Positions 1 to 7,145 of a stretch of 27,537 bases of DNA are shown here, one piece after another; positions within the stretch are counted from its first letter, which is position 1; each line of letters starts with the position of its first letter. Source of the stretch: Rhodocyclaceae bacterium UBA2271 (GTDB taxonomy: Bacteria; Pseudomonadota; Gammaproteobacteria; Burkholderiales; Rhodocyclaceae); the NCBI GenBank assembly GCA_002347405.1, contig DDXB01000002.1, forward strand, positions 1 to 27,537. The letters are read 5' to 3'. The notes beneath the pieces were generated by a model, which searched no databases, was not told where the DNA came from, and saw only the letters and a program-made list of their open reading frames with translations. The translations under genes and the position numbers were made by a program.

Positions 1-2
1 CC

Positions 3-308
3 AAGGTTTGGCTGCTGGCTGACAGTCTCACGGTAGCCAACCAGATCGCCGCCATGCGGAACACCACCCGGCCGATGAGCCAACTCGACGTCGGATTCAA
101 TCCGACATTGCAGGACACGGCGACGCTATATGACGTGGCGAGTAGCAGTTGCGCCGTCGAACCATGCCCATCCGGACAGGCTTGCGGCACGGACAATATC
201 TGTTATCGTCAGGCGCTACGCACCTTGCGGCCTGGCTTCACCGGCTCGCAGCGAACCACGGACCAGGAAGTGCGTATTTCGGACTTCGTGACCACATTGC
301 TTCCCTGA
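3..308 (+). CDS. C-terminal fragment of an unrecognised protein, open at the left edge
   Basis: A reading frame is open from the first bases of the window and ends in TGA at 306-308, giving about 101 residues. An internal ATG at 54 could be mistaken for a start, but the frame reads through without a stop upstream, so this is the end of a longer gene. The sequence contains four cysteines in the middle (motifs CAVEPC, CGTDNIC) that could form disulfides, which suits an exported protein. No family is recognised. The next host-type gene downstream on this strand is a prepilin, so a pilus or type II secretion role is possible but is only context. A copy of the dispersed repeat starts 5 nt after the stop. 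Confidence 0.6.
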   Translation, partial: KVWLLADSLTVANQIAAMRNTTRPMSQLDVGFNPTLQDTATLYDVASSSCAVEPCPSGQACGTDNICYRQALRTLRPGFTGSQRTTDQEVRISDFVTTLLP

Positions 309-313
309 CCAAC

Positions 314-337
314 GCCGTCCCGCCAGCACCGACTTTC
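314..337 (+). repeat. Dispersed short repeat, copy R1
   Basis: This 24-bp sequence contains the core GCCAGCACCGACTTTC, one base different from the most common core in the window (GCCAGCGCCGACTTTC). It begins 5 nt after the stop of the left-edge gene and marks the left border of the TA pair. Other clear copies are at 992-1040, 13981-14004, 21078-21129, 25459-25482, 26762-26784 and 27030-27053. Confidence 0.75.
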
Positions 338-387
338 AGCATTCCTGTAAAGTTGCCATGTATGCCAATTAACCCATGGTGAGCCAG

Positions 388-615
388 ATGAATATTTCAG
401 AGCGAATTACTCTCGAACCAGGCAAAAGAGGCGGACGTCCCTGTATTCGCGGCTTGCGCATTACCGTATATGACGTTCTTGCCATGCTGGCTGAAGGCAT
501 GTCGGAAGCGGAAATTCTGGAAGATTTCCCGGAACTTGAGCCCGCCGACCTGCTCGCCTGCCTGGCCTATGCGGCGAAGCGTGAGCAAAGTGTGATCAAG
601 CTCGTTGCGCAATGA
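388..615 (+). CDS. DUF433-family antitoxin
   Basis: The protein is 75 residues and carries the hallmark DUF433 pattern: R(I)TLEPGKRGGRPCIRG near the N-terminus, then TVYDVLAMLAEGMSEAEILEDFPEL and a DLLACLAYA segment. DUF433 proteins are small helix-turn-helix-like DNA-binding antitoxins usually paired with a PIN-like DUF5615 toxin, which follows here. The ATG at 388 is preferred over the in-frame ATG at 376 because GGTGAG at 379-384 lies at ribosome-binding distance from 388 and nothing comparable precedes 376. The stop overlaps the start of the next gene (ATGA), which indicates translational coupling. The pair is likely autoregulated, as is usual for TA modules. Confidence 0.88.
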   Translation: MNISERITLEPGKRGGRPCIRGLRITVYDVLAMLAEGMSEAEILEDFPELEPADLLACLAYAAKREQSVIKLVAQ

Positions 616-962
616 AGCTACTGCTTGACGAAAATCTTTCGCGTCGGCTCGTTCCATTTTTACAAAATAACTTTCCCGGCACAACTCAGGTTGCCTTGAT
701 CGGCTTGGAACGGGCAGATGACCGCACTATCTGGCGCTTTGCGCGGGATAACGGGTTTATCATCGTCACGCGAGATGCCGATTTCGAGGAGCTTTCCGCA
801 ATATTAGGCGCACCGCCACAGGTGATCTGGCTGAGAATGCCCAACCAGGCCATGTCGGCAGTCCTTGGCCTGCTGCTCAGGCATCAGACTGAGCTTCACG
901 CGTCATTGCAAGAGAAAGGCATTACATGCATCGAGCTTGGCCCGCAGGGTGTCAATCAATAG
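612..962 (+). CDS. DUF5615 PIN-like toxin
   Basis: The protein is 116 residues and matches the DUF5615 (Mut7-C/PIN-like) family. It has an N-terminal MKLLLDENLSRRL, in which the D-E-N supplies an acidic active-site residue, and a central TRDADFEE that supplies further acids. These proteins are predicted RNases acting as toxins, held in check by the DUF433 partner encoded immediately upstream. Start and stop overlap by 4 nt with that gene. Its last 37 bases overlap in another frame the only available start (ATG 926) of the downstream prepilin. The coding sequence is less GC-rich than its neighbours (for example around 615-700), which fits horizontal acquisition. Confidence 0.88.
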   Translation: MKLLLDENLSRRLVPFLQNNFPGTTQVALIGLERADDRTIWRFARDNGFIIVTRDADFEELSAILGAPPQVIWLRMPNQAMSAVLGLLLRHQTELHASLQEKGITCIELGPQGVNQ

Positions 963-1744
963 CCCCTCGCGCAGAACGGCCGGCACTTTCCGCCGTCCCG
1001 CCAGTCCCACAGGGATTTCCTGCGGTCACGCCGACTTTTGTCCCCAGGTCGCATGGCTTCACCCTCACCGAAATGGCGGTGGTGCTGGTGATCGTTGCGC
1101 TGCTCCTCGGCGGCATGCTGCTGCCGATGTCCGCCCAGGACGATATCCGCCGCACCAACGAGACGCGCGTCACGCTGGCCAATGTGCAGGAAGCCCTGCT
1201 CGGCTTTGCCGTCGTCAACGGCCGCCTGCCCCGTCCCGCGGTTTCGGCAGCCGATGGCGCTGAAAACCCCGCCAACTGCGCCGACGATGCCGCCTGTACC
1301 GGCTTCATCCCCTGGGCCACGCTCGGCATCGAGCGCAGCGATGCCTGGGGCAAGCTGCTGCGCTACAGCGTCACGCCGGCCTATGCCAACGGCAACATCA
1401 CGCTCGCCACCATCGCCAACCGCACGGTACAGACTCGCGACAATGCCGGCGGCGCCGTTTTTCTGGCGGGACAAGCCGCCTGCACCACGCCCGGCGCCTG
1501 CGTTGCCGCAGTCATTTTCTCGCAGGGCAAACAACGCTGGGGCACTACGGAGAGTGGCGCAGCCCTGCCGGACGGCTCGGCGACCAACGTGGATGAGGAT
1601 GCCAACGAGACGGGACCGACCAATTATTTCCAGCGCACACCATCGACCAGCACTGCCGGCGGGGGTGAATTTGACGATATTGTCGTCTGGTTGCCCGCCA
1701 ACATCCTGATCAACCGCATGATCTCGGCCGGTCGCCAGCTCTGA
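926..1744 (+). CDS. Prepilin-like protein (type IV pilin/pseudopilin N-terminal domain) with abnormal leader
   Basis: The motif HG|FTLTEMAVVLVIVALLLGG is a prepilin peptidase site followed by the hydrophobic pilin helix, with the conserved Glu at position +5 after cleavage. The rest is a Gly/Ala-rich globular domain with several cysteines (CADDAAC, CTTPGAC), typical of minor pilins or pseudopilins of type IV pili or type II secretion. Prepilin leaders are usually 6-25 residues, but the only in-frame start before the cleavage site is ATG 926, giving a 44-residue leader. Part of that leader is encoded by repeat R2 and part overlaps the toxin gene. AAGG precedes ATG 926 by about 8 nt. The original start may have been lost when the TA cassette arrived, so the gene may be poorly expressed or not functional. 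Confidence 0.72.
   Translation: MHRAWPAGCQSIAPRAERPALSAVPPVPQGFPAVTPTFVPRSHGFTLTEMAVVLVIVALLLGGMLLPMSAQDDIRRTNETRVTLANVQEALLGFAVVNGRLPRPAVSAADGAENPANCADDAACTGFIPWATLGIERSDAWGKLLRYSVTPAYANGNITLATIANRTVQTRDNAGGAVFLAGQAACTTPGACVAAVIFSQGKQRWGTTESGAALPDGSATNVDEDANETGPTNYFQRTPSTSTAGGGEFDDIVVWLPANILINRMISAGRQL
992..1040 (+). repeat. Dispersed short repeat, long form, copy R2
   Basis: The outer parts match the 24-bp repeat (GCCGTCCCGCCAG on the left, GCCGACTTTTG on the right), but about 25 bp separate them. The insert contains CCACAGG and CCTGCGG as near-complementary arms around GATTT, so the long form can fold into a hairpin. A comparable long form lies inside hrpA at 21078-21129. R2 closes the right border of the TA cassette and runs into the prepilin leader. 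Confidence 0.7.
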
Positions 1745-1880
1745 CACAACGTCGGTGTTGGTTGGATGAAATGCCCCGCAGCATCCGCGGCGCTGGCCTG
1801 TCCTGGCCACCGCCTTGACCGCCGCCCCCCGTTCCTGAGACACTCCCGGTCATGCATTTGCGTTAAACATTGATCCCCGC

Positions 1881-3200
1881 ATGACTCTCGTCGCCCCACC
1901 CGCACCAAACAACGCCGGCTTTGTCGAACGGCTGCGCACCGCCGGCATCGAACCGGGCGATAGCACCGAGCTGCAACTCAACAAACAGTTGCTGATGTTC
2001 GCCACCGGCCTGGCCAGCGCGGCGTCGATGTCGTGGCTGGCGATCTACTGGGCCATCGGACCGCAATTTTCCGTCACCTGGCCTTATCTCTTCCAACTGG
2101 CGATGGCGGGCAATCTGGTGCTCTACATCCTCACGCGGAACTTCGATTTCTTCCGCGTCGCGCAACTGACGCTATTCCTGTTTGCCCCCTTTGTCATCCA
2201 GTGGTCCATCGGCAACTTCATTTCCGCCAGCGGGATCGTGCTATGGGGCTTGCTGGCACCGGTCGGGGCAATCCTGTTCTTCGGCGTGCGTGAATCACTG
2301 GCATGGTTTTTCGCCTGGATCTTTCTGATTGTCCTGTCGGGAATCTTCGATTACCTGCTGGCCGATTCGGTCAGCAGGCCGCTGATCACGGTTCCTGTCG
2401 CCACCAGCATCGTGTTCTTCGTGCTGAATTTCACCGCCGTGGCCACCATGATCTATGTGCTGCTGCGCTTTTCGACCCAGGAAAAGCACAAGGCCCAGGC
2501 GCGCCTTGAAGAAGCCCATCAACTCCTGCAGACCGAGCAGGAGCGCTCCGAGAAGCTGTTGCTGAACGTCCTCCCCGCTCCCGTGGCGTTACGCCTGAAA
2601 AACAACGAGCAATCCATTGCCGACGGCTTTGCCGATGCCACGGTGATGTTCGCCGACATCGTCAACTTCACCCAGGTCGCCGCCAACATGACGCCGGGGC
2701 AGGTGTTCAGCATGCTCAACAATGTTTTCTCGGCCTTCGACGATCTGGCCGACCAATTCGGCCTCGAGAAAATCAAGACCATTGGCGACGCCTACATGGT
2801 GGCCGGCGGCATCAATACCAGGAATCCCGATTACACGGCAGCGATTGCCGATCTTGCCCTGGCCATGCATGAGGTACTGGAGCGCGATTTCTCGGTCAAC
2901 ACGGCAAATCTGGAAATACGCGTCGGCATCGCCACCGGCCCGGTCGTGGCCGGCGTCGTCGGCAAGAAGAAGTTCATTTACGACCTGTGGGGCGACACGG
3001 TCAATCTGGCCAGCCGCATTACTGATGAAAGCCTGCCTTGCATGATTCATTGCGATGCGGCCACCCATCACCGCATCGCCACCCGTTTCGACTTTGACGA
3101 ACCGGAAACGATCCACCTCAAGGGGAAGGGTGATATGAAGGTGTATCGCCTGATCGGTCGCAAGGCAGCTGGCGCGGGCGGCCAGACGCCGGCGCGTTAA
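1881..3200 (+). CDS. Membrane-bound class III adenylate cyclase
   Basis: The protein is 439 residues. Residues about 37-195 form six hydrophobic segments, followed by a charged coiled-coil linker (about 197-225) and a class III cyclase domain (about 245-425). Visible catalytic residues are the metal-binding Asp259 (MFADIVNFT) and Asp303 (KTIGDAYM), adenine-selecting Lys299 and Asp368 (IYDLWGD), and transition-state Asn375 and Arg379 (TVNLASR). Lys/Asp at the base-selecting positions indicates ATP to cAMP rather than cGMP synthesis. The cyclase domain faces the cytoplasm. No strong ribosome-binding site precedes ATG 1881. Its stop lies in the TTAA shared with the convergent histidine kinase gene. 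Confidence 0.9.
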   Translation: MTLVAPPAPNNAGFVERLRTAGIEPGDSTELQLNKQLLMFATGLASAASMSWLAIYWAIGPQFSVTWPYLFQLAMAGNLVLYILTRNFDFFRVAQLTLFLFAPFVIQWSIGNFISASGIVLWGLLAPVGAILFFGVRESLAWFFAWIFLIVLSGIFDYLLADSVSRPLITVPVATSIVFFVLNFTAVATMIYVLLRFSTQEKHKAQARLEEAHQLLQTEQERSEKLLLNVLPAPVALRLKNNEQSIADGFADATVMFADIVNFTQVAANMTPGQVFSMLNNVFSAFDDLADQFGLEKIKTIGDAYMVAGGINTRNPDYTAAIADLALAMHEVLERDFSVNTANLEIRVGIATGPVVAGVVGKKKFIYDLWGDTVNLASRITDESLPCMIHCDAATHHRIATRFDFDEPETIHLKGKGDMKVYRLIGRKAAGAGGQTPAR

Positions 3201-4897
3201 TCCGCCGGTCCCAGCCGGAAGCGCACGCAACCGTCGCGGTTTTCCGCAAGCACCAGTCGGTACCCTGCCTGCCGCGCCAGACGAGCGCATTGGTACAGGC
3301 CAATCCCCAAGCCGTGGTGAGACGAGACCGGGCGCTCGAACAAAGCCGCCGAAACCTCATCCGGCACGGCCGGGCCATCGTCCGTCACGTCGAACCATGG
3401 CCCGCCCGGGGCTGCGCCCAAGCGAACTTTCGCAGTTGTGGCAGGGTGGGCGTCCTGCTTGCGGGCAAGATTCTGCAGCAGGTTCTCGGCCACGCTGGAG
3501 AACAAGGGCGCATCCGGCACCGATAAAATCGTCATGTCATCCAGCACTGAAAAGATCGTCCGGGGGTTAGCGTAACGACTTTGCAGCGAAGCGAACCAGG
3601 ACAGCGCCGCCAACGGGCTGCCCTGGTTCAGCCCGGCGGGTGCGGCAAGCTTGGTCAGGGTCTGACGCAAGCGTGAAGAAATCTCGGGCAATTGTCGTCG
3701 CATCAAACCAATGAAACGCGGAGATGCTTCGTTTTCCTGTTGTGCGGCGGCGCAGAGCGTGTCGAGGGACTGCAGCAGGTTTTTCACATCATGGGTGACC
3801 CGGGCGCCGGTTTCATGGATCGCCTCGACGTAGGAAAGCCGCTGCAACTCTTGCGCACGCCAGATGCCGAGATGAAATTCGGCCACCAGCCGCGCCGCCA
3901 GATCGTAGTGCCAGAGCAGGGAAGGACTTGGCTTGACCCGGCTCACCAGTCCAAGCGTGAGGCGACCATGACGAAAACCGACTCGATGGCCCTGCTGGTC
4001 GGCGAAGGTCTGCGGTCCGCCTGATCCCTGCCAGTCACCCCCCACCACACCGGGCATGCGCTGCGGCAAGGCAGCACAGGCCAGTGCCAGAAAACGCTCC
4101 GGATCGGCCTCGCGCTCAGCCAGTTCGGCCAGCGAATCCAGCCACTCCTCGATGGGCAGACCCAGCGACATGACATGTTGCGCCACGGCGCTGCCCAGTC
4201 CGGCAAAGCCGGCATGAGGATTCCATATCCAGCCCAACAGCAACAGCAGTCCCGCCACCAGCGCCAGCGTCACCATCAGCGCCTCAAGATAGTCAGCCTT
4301 GAACAAAAAGGAAAAACTGATACTGCCCAGCACGATCACACCAAGCAGCAAGAAGACGAACATGCCATAGATGAAGTCCACAACTTCGGTCCGCTGCTGC
4401 GCTTCCTTGCCCACCGGCAACAACGCCATGACGAGAAAAACCGCCGGGGCAAGATAGCGCACCAAGTTCGCCAACAATGGTTCGGTCAGGCCTGTGGCAA
4501 CCAGTGCTTGCGGCAGTATCAGCGCCAACACGGCCGTCGCCAGATAGCCCAGGGTAAGCAGGTAAAACAGCCGCTCGCCACGGTCGGGGAACAAAAATAC
4601 CTTGCCGCCCACCACACCCGCCAGCAGCATCGTCCAGATCGCCAACAAGCCCCAGTTGAGAAACCAGGCCGTCAGCCCGGCGCAGATCAACACCGTAATC
4701 GTTCCGCCCAATCCAAGTCTTCGCCTGGGCTGCACAAAGGGCTGCCACAACAAGCCCAGGCCGATGTGGGACAGGAACAAGACCTTGCCCAGCGGGGCCA
4801 TTGGTCCCTGCAGGAACACCAGATGCAAGGCGACCAGAAAGCCGAGGAAAATCCAGCGGCGGCGGTCGGCAAACGAGATAGCGGGCAAAACGGGCAT
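3197..4897 (-). CDS. Membrane sensor histidine kinase
   Basis: The protein is 566 residues. The N-terminal 225 residues contain about seven to nine hydrophobic helices, and a cytosolic linker spans about 230-345. The kinase core follows: phospho-acceptor His369 in ETGARVTHDVKNLLQSL, N-box Asn472 (SVAENLLQNLARK), the D-box DVTDDGPAVP and the G-box HGLGIGLYQCARL. The layout recalls multi-membrane-span kinases such as PilS and PrsK, but I cannot assign a signal. No response regulator is encoded in the window. The gene is divergent from the prepilin at 5227, whose promoter region looks sigma-54-dependent and regulated, so the kinase could act there; this is context only. AAGGA precedes the ATG closely. 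Confidence 0.88.
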   Translation of the reverse strand: MPVLPAISFADRRRWIFLGFLVALHLVFLQGPMAPLGKVLFLSHIGLGLLWQPFVQPRRRLGLGGTITVLICAGLTAWFLNWGLLAIWTMLLAGVVGGKVFLFPDRGERLFYLLTLGYLATAVLALILPQALVATGLTEPLLANLVRYLAPAVFLVMALLPVGKEAQQRTEVVDFIYGMFVFLLLGVIVLGSISFSFLFKADYLEALMVTLALVAGLLLLLGWIWNPHAGFAGLGSAVAQHVMSLGLPIEEWLDSLAELAEREADPERFLALACAALPQRMPGVVGGDWQGSGGPQTFADQQGHRVGFRHGRLTLGLVSRVKPSPSLLWHYDLAARLVAEFHLGIWRAQELQRLSYVEAIHETGARVTHDVKNLLQSLDTLCAAAQQENEASPRFIGLMRRQLPEISSRLRQTLTKLAAPAGLNQGSPLAALSWFASLQSRYANPRTIFSVLDDMTILSVPDAPLFSSVAENLLQNLARKQDAHPATTAKVRLGAAPGGPWFDVTDDGPAVPDEVSAALFERPVSSHHGLGIGLYQCARLARQAGYRLVLAENRDGCVRFRLGPAD

Positions 4898-5037
4898 GAT
4901 CCTTGTCTCTCAGGCGTTCACTTTGCGTATCATCCAGCCTCCGGATTTGCGCGATCTGGCGCAGACCGGTCGAAACCGCAGGCGATTGTAGCCCGAGCCC
5001 CAGACGAAGCGGGCAAACTGATGGGATTGCAACGAGT

Positions 5038-5077
5038 TGTCGATATTTCGACAGCGCATACTGTCGAAATATCGACA
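5038..5077. promoter_or_regulatory. Perfect 17-bp inverted repeat made of two palindromic operators
   Basis: Arm TGTCGATATTTCGACAG (5038-5054) is followed by a 6-nt spacer and its exact reverse complement (5061-5077). Each arm is itself a palindrome of the form TGTCGA-N4-TCGACA, so there are two operator-like sites with centres 24 bp apart. They lie about 120-160 bp upstream of the predicted sigma-54 transcription start, the usual place for an NtrC-family activator. Pseudomonas PilR sites are known to contain TGTC, which these share. No T-run follows, so a terminator is unlikely. Confidence 0.7.
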
Positions 5078-5170
5078 TACGGCCGCTCGCCGAGAGTCAA
5101 TTGACAGAGCAATGGCCAATACTCAAGACATTACGGCGTTACGATGAAGATAAAGTCACTCATAATGACT

Positions 5171-5184
5171 GGCATGAATAATGC
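5171..5184 (+). promoter_or_regulatory. Sigma-54-type (-24/-12) promoter
   Basis: The sequence GGCATGAATAATGC, preceded by T, matches the -24/-12 consensus TGGCACG-N4-TTGC well and has the invariant GG-N10-GC spacing. Transcription would start near 5196, leaving a leader of about 30 nt before the prepilin ATG at 5227. Pilin genes are classic RpoN targets (established for pilA with PilR), which supports the call. Confidence 0.65.
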
Positions 5185-5226
5185 TTTATAGTTTCACGGC
5201 AATATATCCCAAGACGGAGCACCCAC

Positions 5227-5886
5227 ATGAACAAACAATCCGGTTTCACCCTCGTCGAAATCGCCATCGTGCTCGTCATCATCGGCCTCTTGCTGGGCGG
5301 AGTGTTGAAGGGGCAGGAGTTGATCAATAGTGCGAAGGTGAAGAATTTCGCCAATGATTTCAGGCAAATACCCCTGTTCATTTACGGCTACCAAGATAAG
5401 TATAGGGCGTTACCTGGCGACGATGCGGGCGTAACTGGGGCAGCCACAGGTCGCTTCGGCGCCGCAGGCACTCCTTGCGCGCCTCCTGCGGACGGAAAAT
5501 GCCGTACTGGTAACGGCGTTATCGATGGGGTATACAACGCAACATCTGTTGCCGATGAATCATTCGTTTTCTGGCAGCATGTCCGCCTCTCTGGACTCGC
5601 AGCCGGAAGCACAGCGACGACCGATTCTGCCTACCCACCCACCAATGCTGATGGAGGGCGGATCGGTATCCAGTCTGCAATACCGATCACCGGAATGACT
5701 GGCTCGTACTTTGTCTGCTCTGATGGCATTCAGGGCAAATTCGCCAAGCAACTCGACACCACCATGGACGACGGCAACACCGCGACGGGCTCAATGCGTG
5801 TTGCAGCCAACCTGGCGACACCCGCTCCGATCGCAACAGCGGACGTTGCCGATGGCACGACTTACATGGTCTGTCTGGCCCTGTAA
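5227..5886 (+). CDS. Type IV pilin-like prepilin
   Basis: The protein is 219 residues and starts MNKQSG|FTLVEIAIVLVIIGLLLGG: a short basic leader, the prepilin peptidase site after Gly6, Glu at +5 and the hydrophobic assembly helix. The mature domain is Gly/Ala/Thr-rich with cysteines near the middle and end (TPCAPPADGKC, YFVCSD, YMVCLAL), typical of pilins or major pseudopilins. It should be processed by PilD and assembled at the inner membrane. GGAG at 5216-5219 is the ribosome-binding site. The gene appears monocistronic, between a sigma-54-like promoter and a strong terminator. Whether it is a pilus subunit or a pseudopilin cannot be decided from sequence alone. Confidence 0.88.
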   Translation: MNKQSGFTLVEIAIVLVIIGLLLGGVLKGQELINSAKVKNFANDFRQIPLFIYGYQDKYRALPGDDAGVTGAATGRFGAAGTPCAPPADGKCRTGNGVIDGVYNATSVADESFVFWQHVRLSGLAAGSTATTDSAYPPTNADGGRIGIQSAIPITGMTGSYFVCSDGIQGKFAKQLDTTMDDGNTATGSMRVAANLATPAPIATADVADGTTYMVCLAL

Positions 5887-5904
5887 TCTCCCCGACAACC
5901 CGAC

Positions 5905-5933
5905 CAAAGCCCGCCTCGGCGGGCTTTGTCTTT
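5905..5933. terminator. Bidirectional intrinsic terminator
   Basis: CAAAGCCCGCC and GGCGGGCTTTG form an 11-bp perfect stem with a tight loop, followed by a T-rich run on the plus strand and preceded by an A-containing stretch for the other strand. It ends the prepilin gene and, from the other side, the original end of the antiporter gene (stop at 5940). Confidence 0.85.
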
Positions 5934-5939
5934 TCTGCT

Positions 5940-6098
5940 CTACCCCCGCAGCAAGCGCTCCTCACCCGCCGCCACCGCCGTCGCGCCGCCCTGCAGGACC
6001 ACCACGTCGCCCGCCTGCAATCGCATATCGCCTGCCAGCGCCACCTTCGGCTGCGAGCGCCGTCGCACCGCCGTCACACCAGCGCCGACTTTTGTCAT
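5940..6098 (-). pseudogene. Duplicated 3' end of the antiporter gene (RCK_C fragment), possibly a 52-aa ORF
   Basis: This segment encodes TKVGAGVTAVRRRSQ...VVVLQGG...EERLLRG and then stops. It is nearly identical to the last part of the antiporter gene at 7146-9122; bases 5971-6056 match 7189-7274 exactly. An ATG at 6096-6098 overlaps the stop of the nucleotidyltransferase gene (ATGA), so the fragment could be translated as a 52-residue piece of an RCK_C (TrkA-C) domain. It sits next to the shared terminator, so it is probably the original end of the antiporter gene, displaced by the inserted gene. Similarity stops at the ACAAAAGTC that begins the repeat-like sequence in both copies. Confidence 0.75.
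6070..6094 (+). repeat. Repeat-like sequence R3 in the duplicated antiporter end
   Basis: This 25-bp sequence contains CCAGCGCCGACTTTTG and is a close match to the dispersed repeat. It marks the exact edge of the duplicated segment next to the nucleotidyltransferase stop. It is also coding sequence (KVGAGVTAV), so part of the match could be protein-constrained. Confidence 0.5.
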
Positions 6099-7105
6099 CT
6101 GCCCTCGCTCAACGCGCTTTCGACCACTTCGCGTGGAAACATCTTGAGCGCTTCGGCATCCAGCGGATATTGCGGCAAATATTCCCGCAACACGGCCAGC
6201 AGAGCATCCGCCTGCGCCGCGTCGCGCGGCCGCTTGGTCGGGTTACGCTCCGGACTTGCCGCCAGCCAGCGCTTGAAAACGGCGAAGGCACGCGGGTCGA
6301 CCACGGGCATCAGCGTCATCTTGCCGTTTTCCGCGATCACGGGCTGCACGAGTCGCGGCGCGCTCAACAGCCATTTCATGTTCCAGATGTCTGTGGCGAC
6401 GAGGTCTTCCGCGGCATCGCCGAGACTGTCCGGTGTTTTCCGCCAGGGCGGATTCGGCATCTGGCGAATAAGGTCGACCATGAAACCACGGCTGTTCGCC
6501 GCACTAAAAGTCTGCCCGGCCAAACGCTCGAAGCTGGGGTCGATGGACTGCAACAGGCCCAGGAGAGATACCGGATCAGCGGTGGCAAGCTGGAGCCGCG
6601 AGCGCGTATCCCACAACAAATCGTCATCCGTTGTCGCGGTAACCGCTTCGGCAAAAAACACGCCCGCCATGCTCTCGTAGGCGTAAAGCGCATTGGTGCC
6701 GATCACCACGAGACTATTCTCGGTGAATCCAGATTTGCGCAAACCCTCCAGCAATTGGGCGACGATGTTGGGCACGCGACCGATCAGCGCGGCGCGATTG
6801 AAGCGGGCCTGCTCTGTCATCTGGACACGCAAGGCATTCACACGCTCCCTCTCGCGTGACTTTGCGGCATGGAACTCCGCGTGCACCCGCTCGGTTTCGG
6901 CCGTGCGCACCCCCATCGATCGCCCGTAGCCACGTCGGTCGGTCAACTTGAAGAGATATTGGCGGCCGCCAGACGACTTCCAGATCAGGGAACCGTCATA
7001 ACCCGCCAAGCGGCGTTCCGCATCCCGCAAGGCCTCATACAACTGAAGGGCATTGATCTGGATGCGGCGCTGGTTTTCCGTGAGCGAGAAATGGTGCACT
7101 TTCAT
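6095..7105 (-). CDS. GSU2403-like nucleotidyltransferase-fold protein (NTP_transf_8)
   Basis: The protein is 336 residues. Its middle part carries LVVIGTNALYAYE followed by a cluster of acids in ATTDDDLLWDTR, the arrangement seen in GSU2403-like/NTP_transf_8 proteins, which share the nucleotidyltransferase fold with AbiEii-type toxins. The N-terminal 110 residues are charged and helical, with RERERVNALR suggesting a coiled coil. The reaction and substrate are unknown; relatives are often accessory or TA-like genes, but that function is not proven here. The gene starts 40 nt after the antiporter stop and is bracketed by two copies of the antiporter 3' end, so it is an insertion. An inverted repeat, TTCATTC (7101-7107) and GAATGAA (7130-7136), spans its start and may be an autoregulatory site. 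Confidence 0.75.
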   Translation of the reverse strand: MKVHHFSLTENQRRIQINALQLYEALRDAERRLAGYDGSLIWKSSGGRQYLFKLTDRRGYGRSMGVRTAETERVHAEFHAAKSRERERVNALRVQMTEQARFNRAALIGRVPNIVAQLLEGLRKSGFTENSLVVIGTNALYAYESMAGVFFAEAVTATTDDDLLWDTRSRLQLATADPVSLLGLLQSIDPSFERLAGQTFSAANSRGFMVDLIRQMPNPPWRKTPDSLGDAAEDLVATDIWNMKWLLSAPRLVQPVIAENGKMTLMPVVDPRAFAVFKRWLAASPERNPTKRPRDAAQADALLAVLREYLPQYPLDAEALKMFPREVVESALSEGR

Positions 7106-7145
7106 TCACTAGTCAGTTTTTTGCATTATGAATGAAAATGTCTAT

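Noticed and set aside
956..1843. Minus-strand open frame opposite the prepilin gene
   Set aside because: It is low-complexity Gly/Arg-rich sequence; the plus-strand frame has a clear prepilin motif.
4175..5104. Long plus-strand open frame (309 residues) opposite the histidine kinase gene
   Set aside because: It is Gln/His/Arg-rich shadow sequence of the minus-strand kinase, with no domain pattern; the kinase frame has all catalytic motifs.
5101..5129. TTGACA at 5101 as a sigma-70 -35 box
   Set aside because: No acceptable -10 is found 16-18 bp downstream; the sigma-54-type motif at 5171-5184 is a better match.
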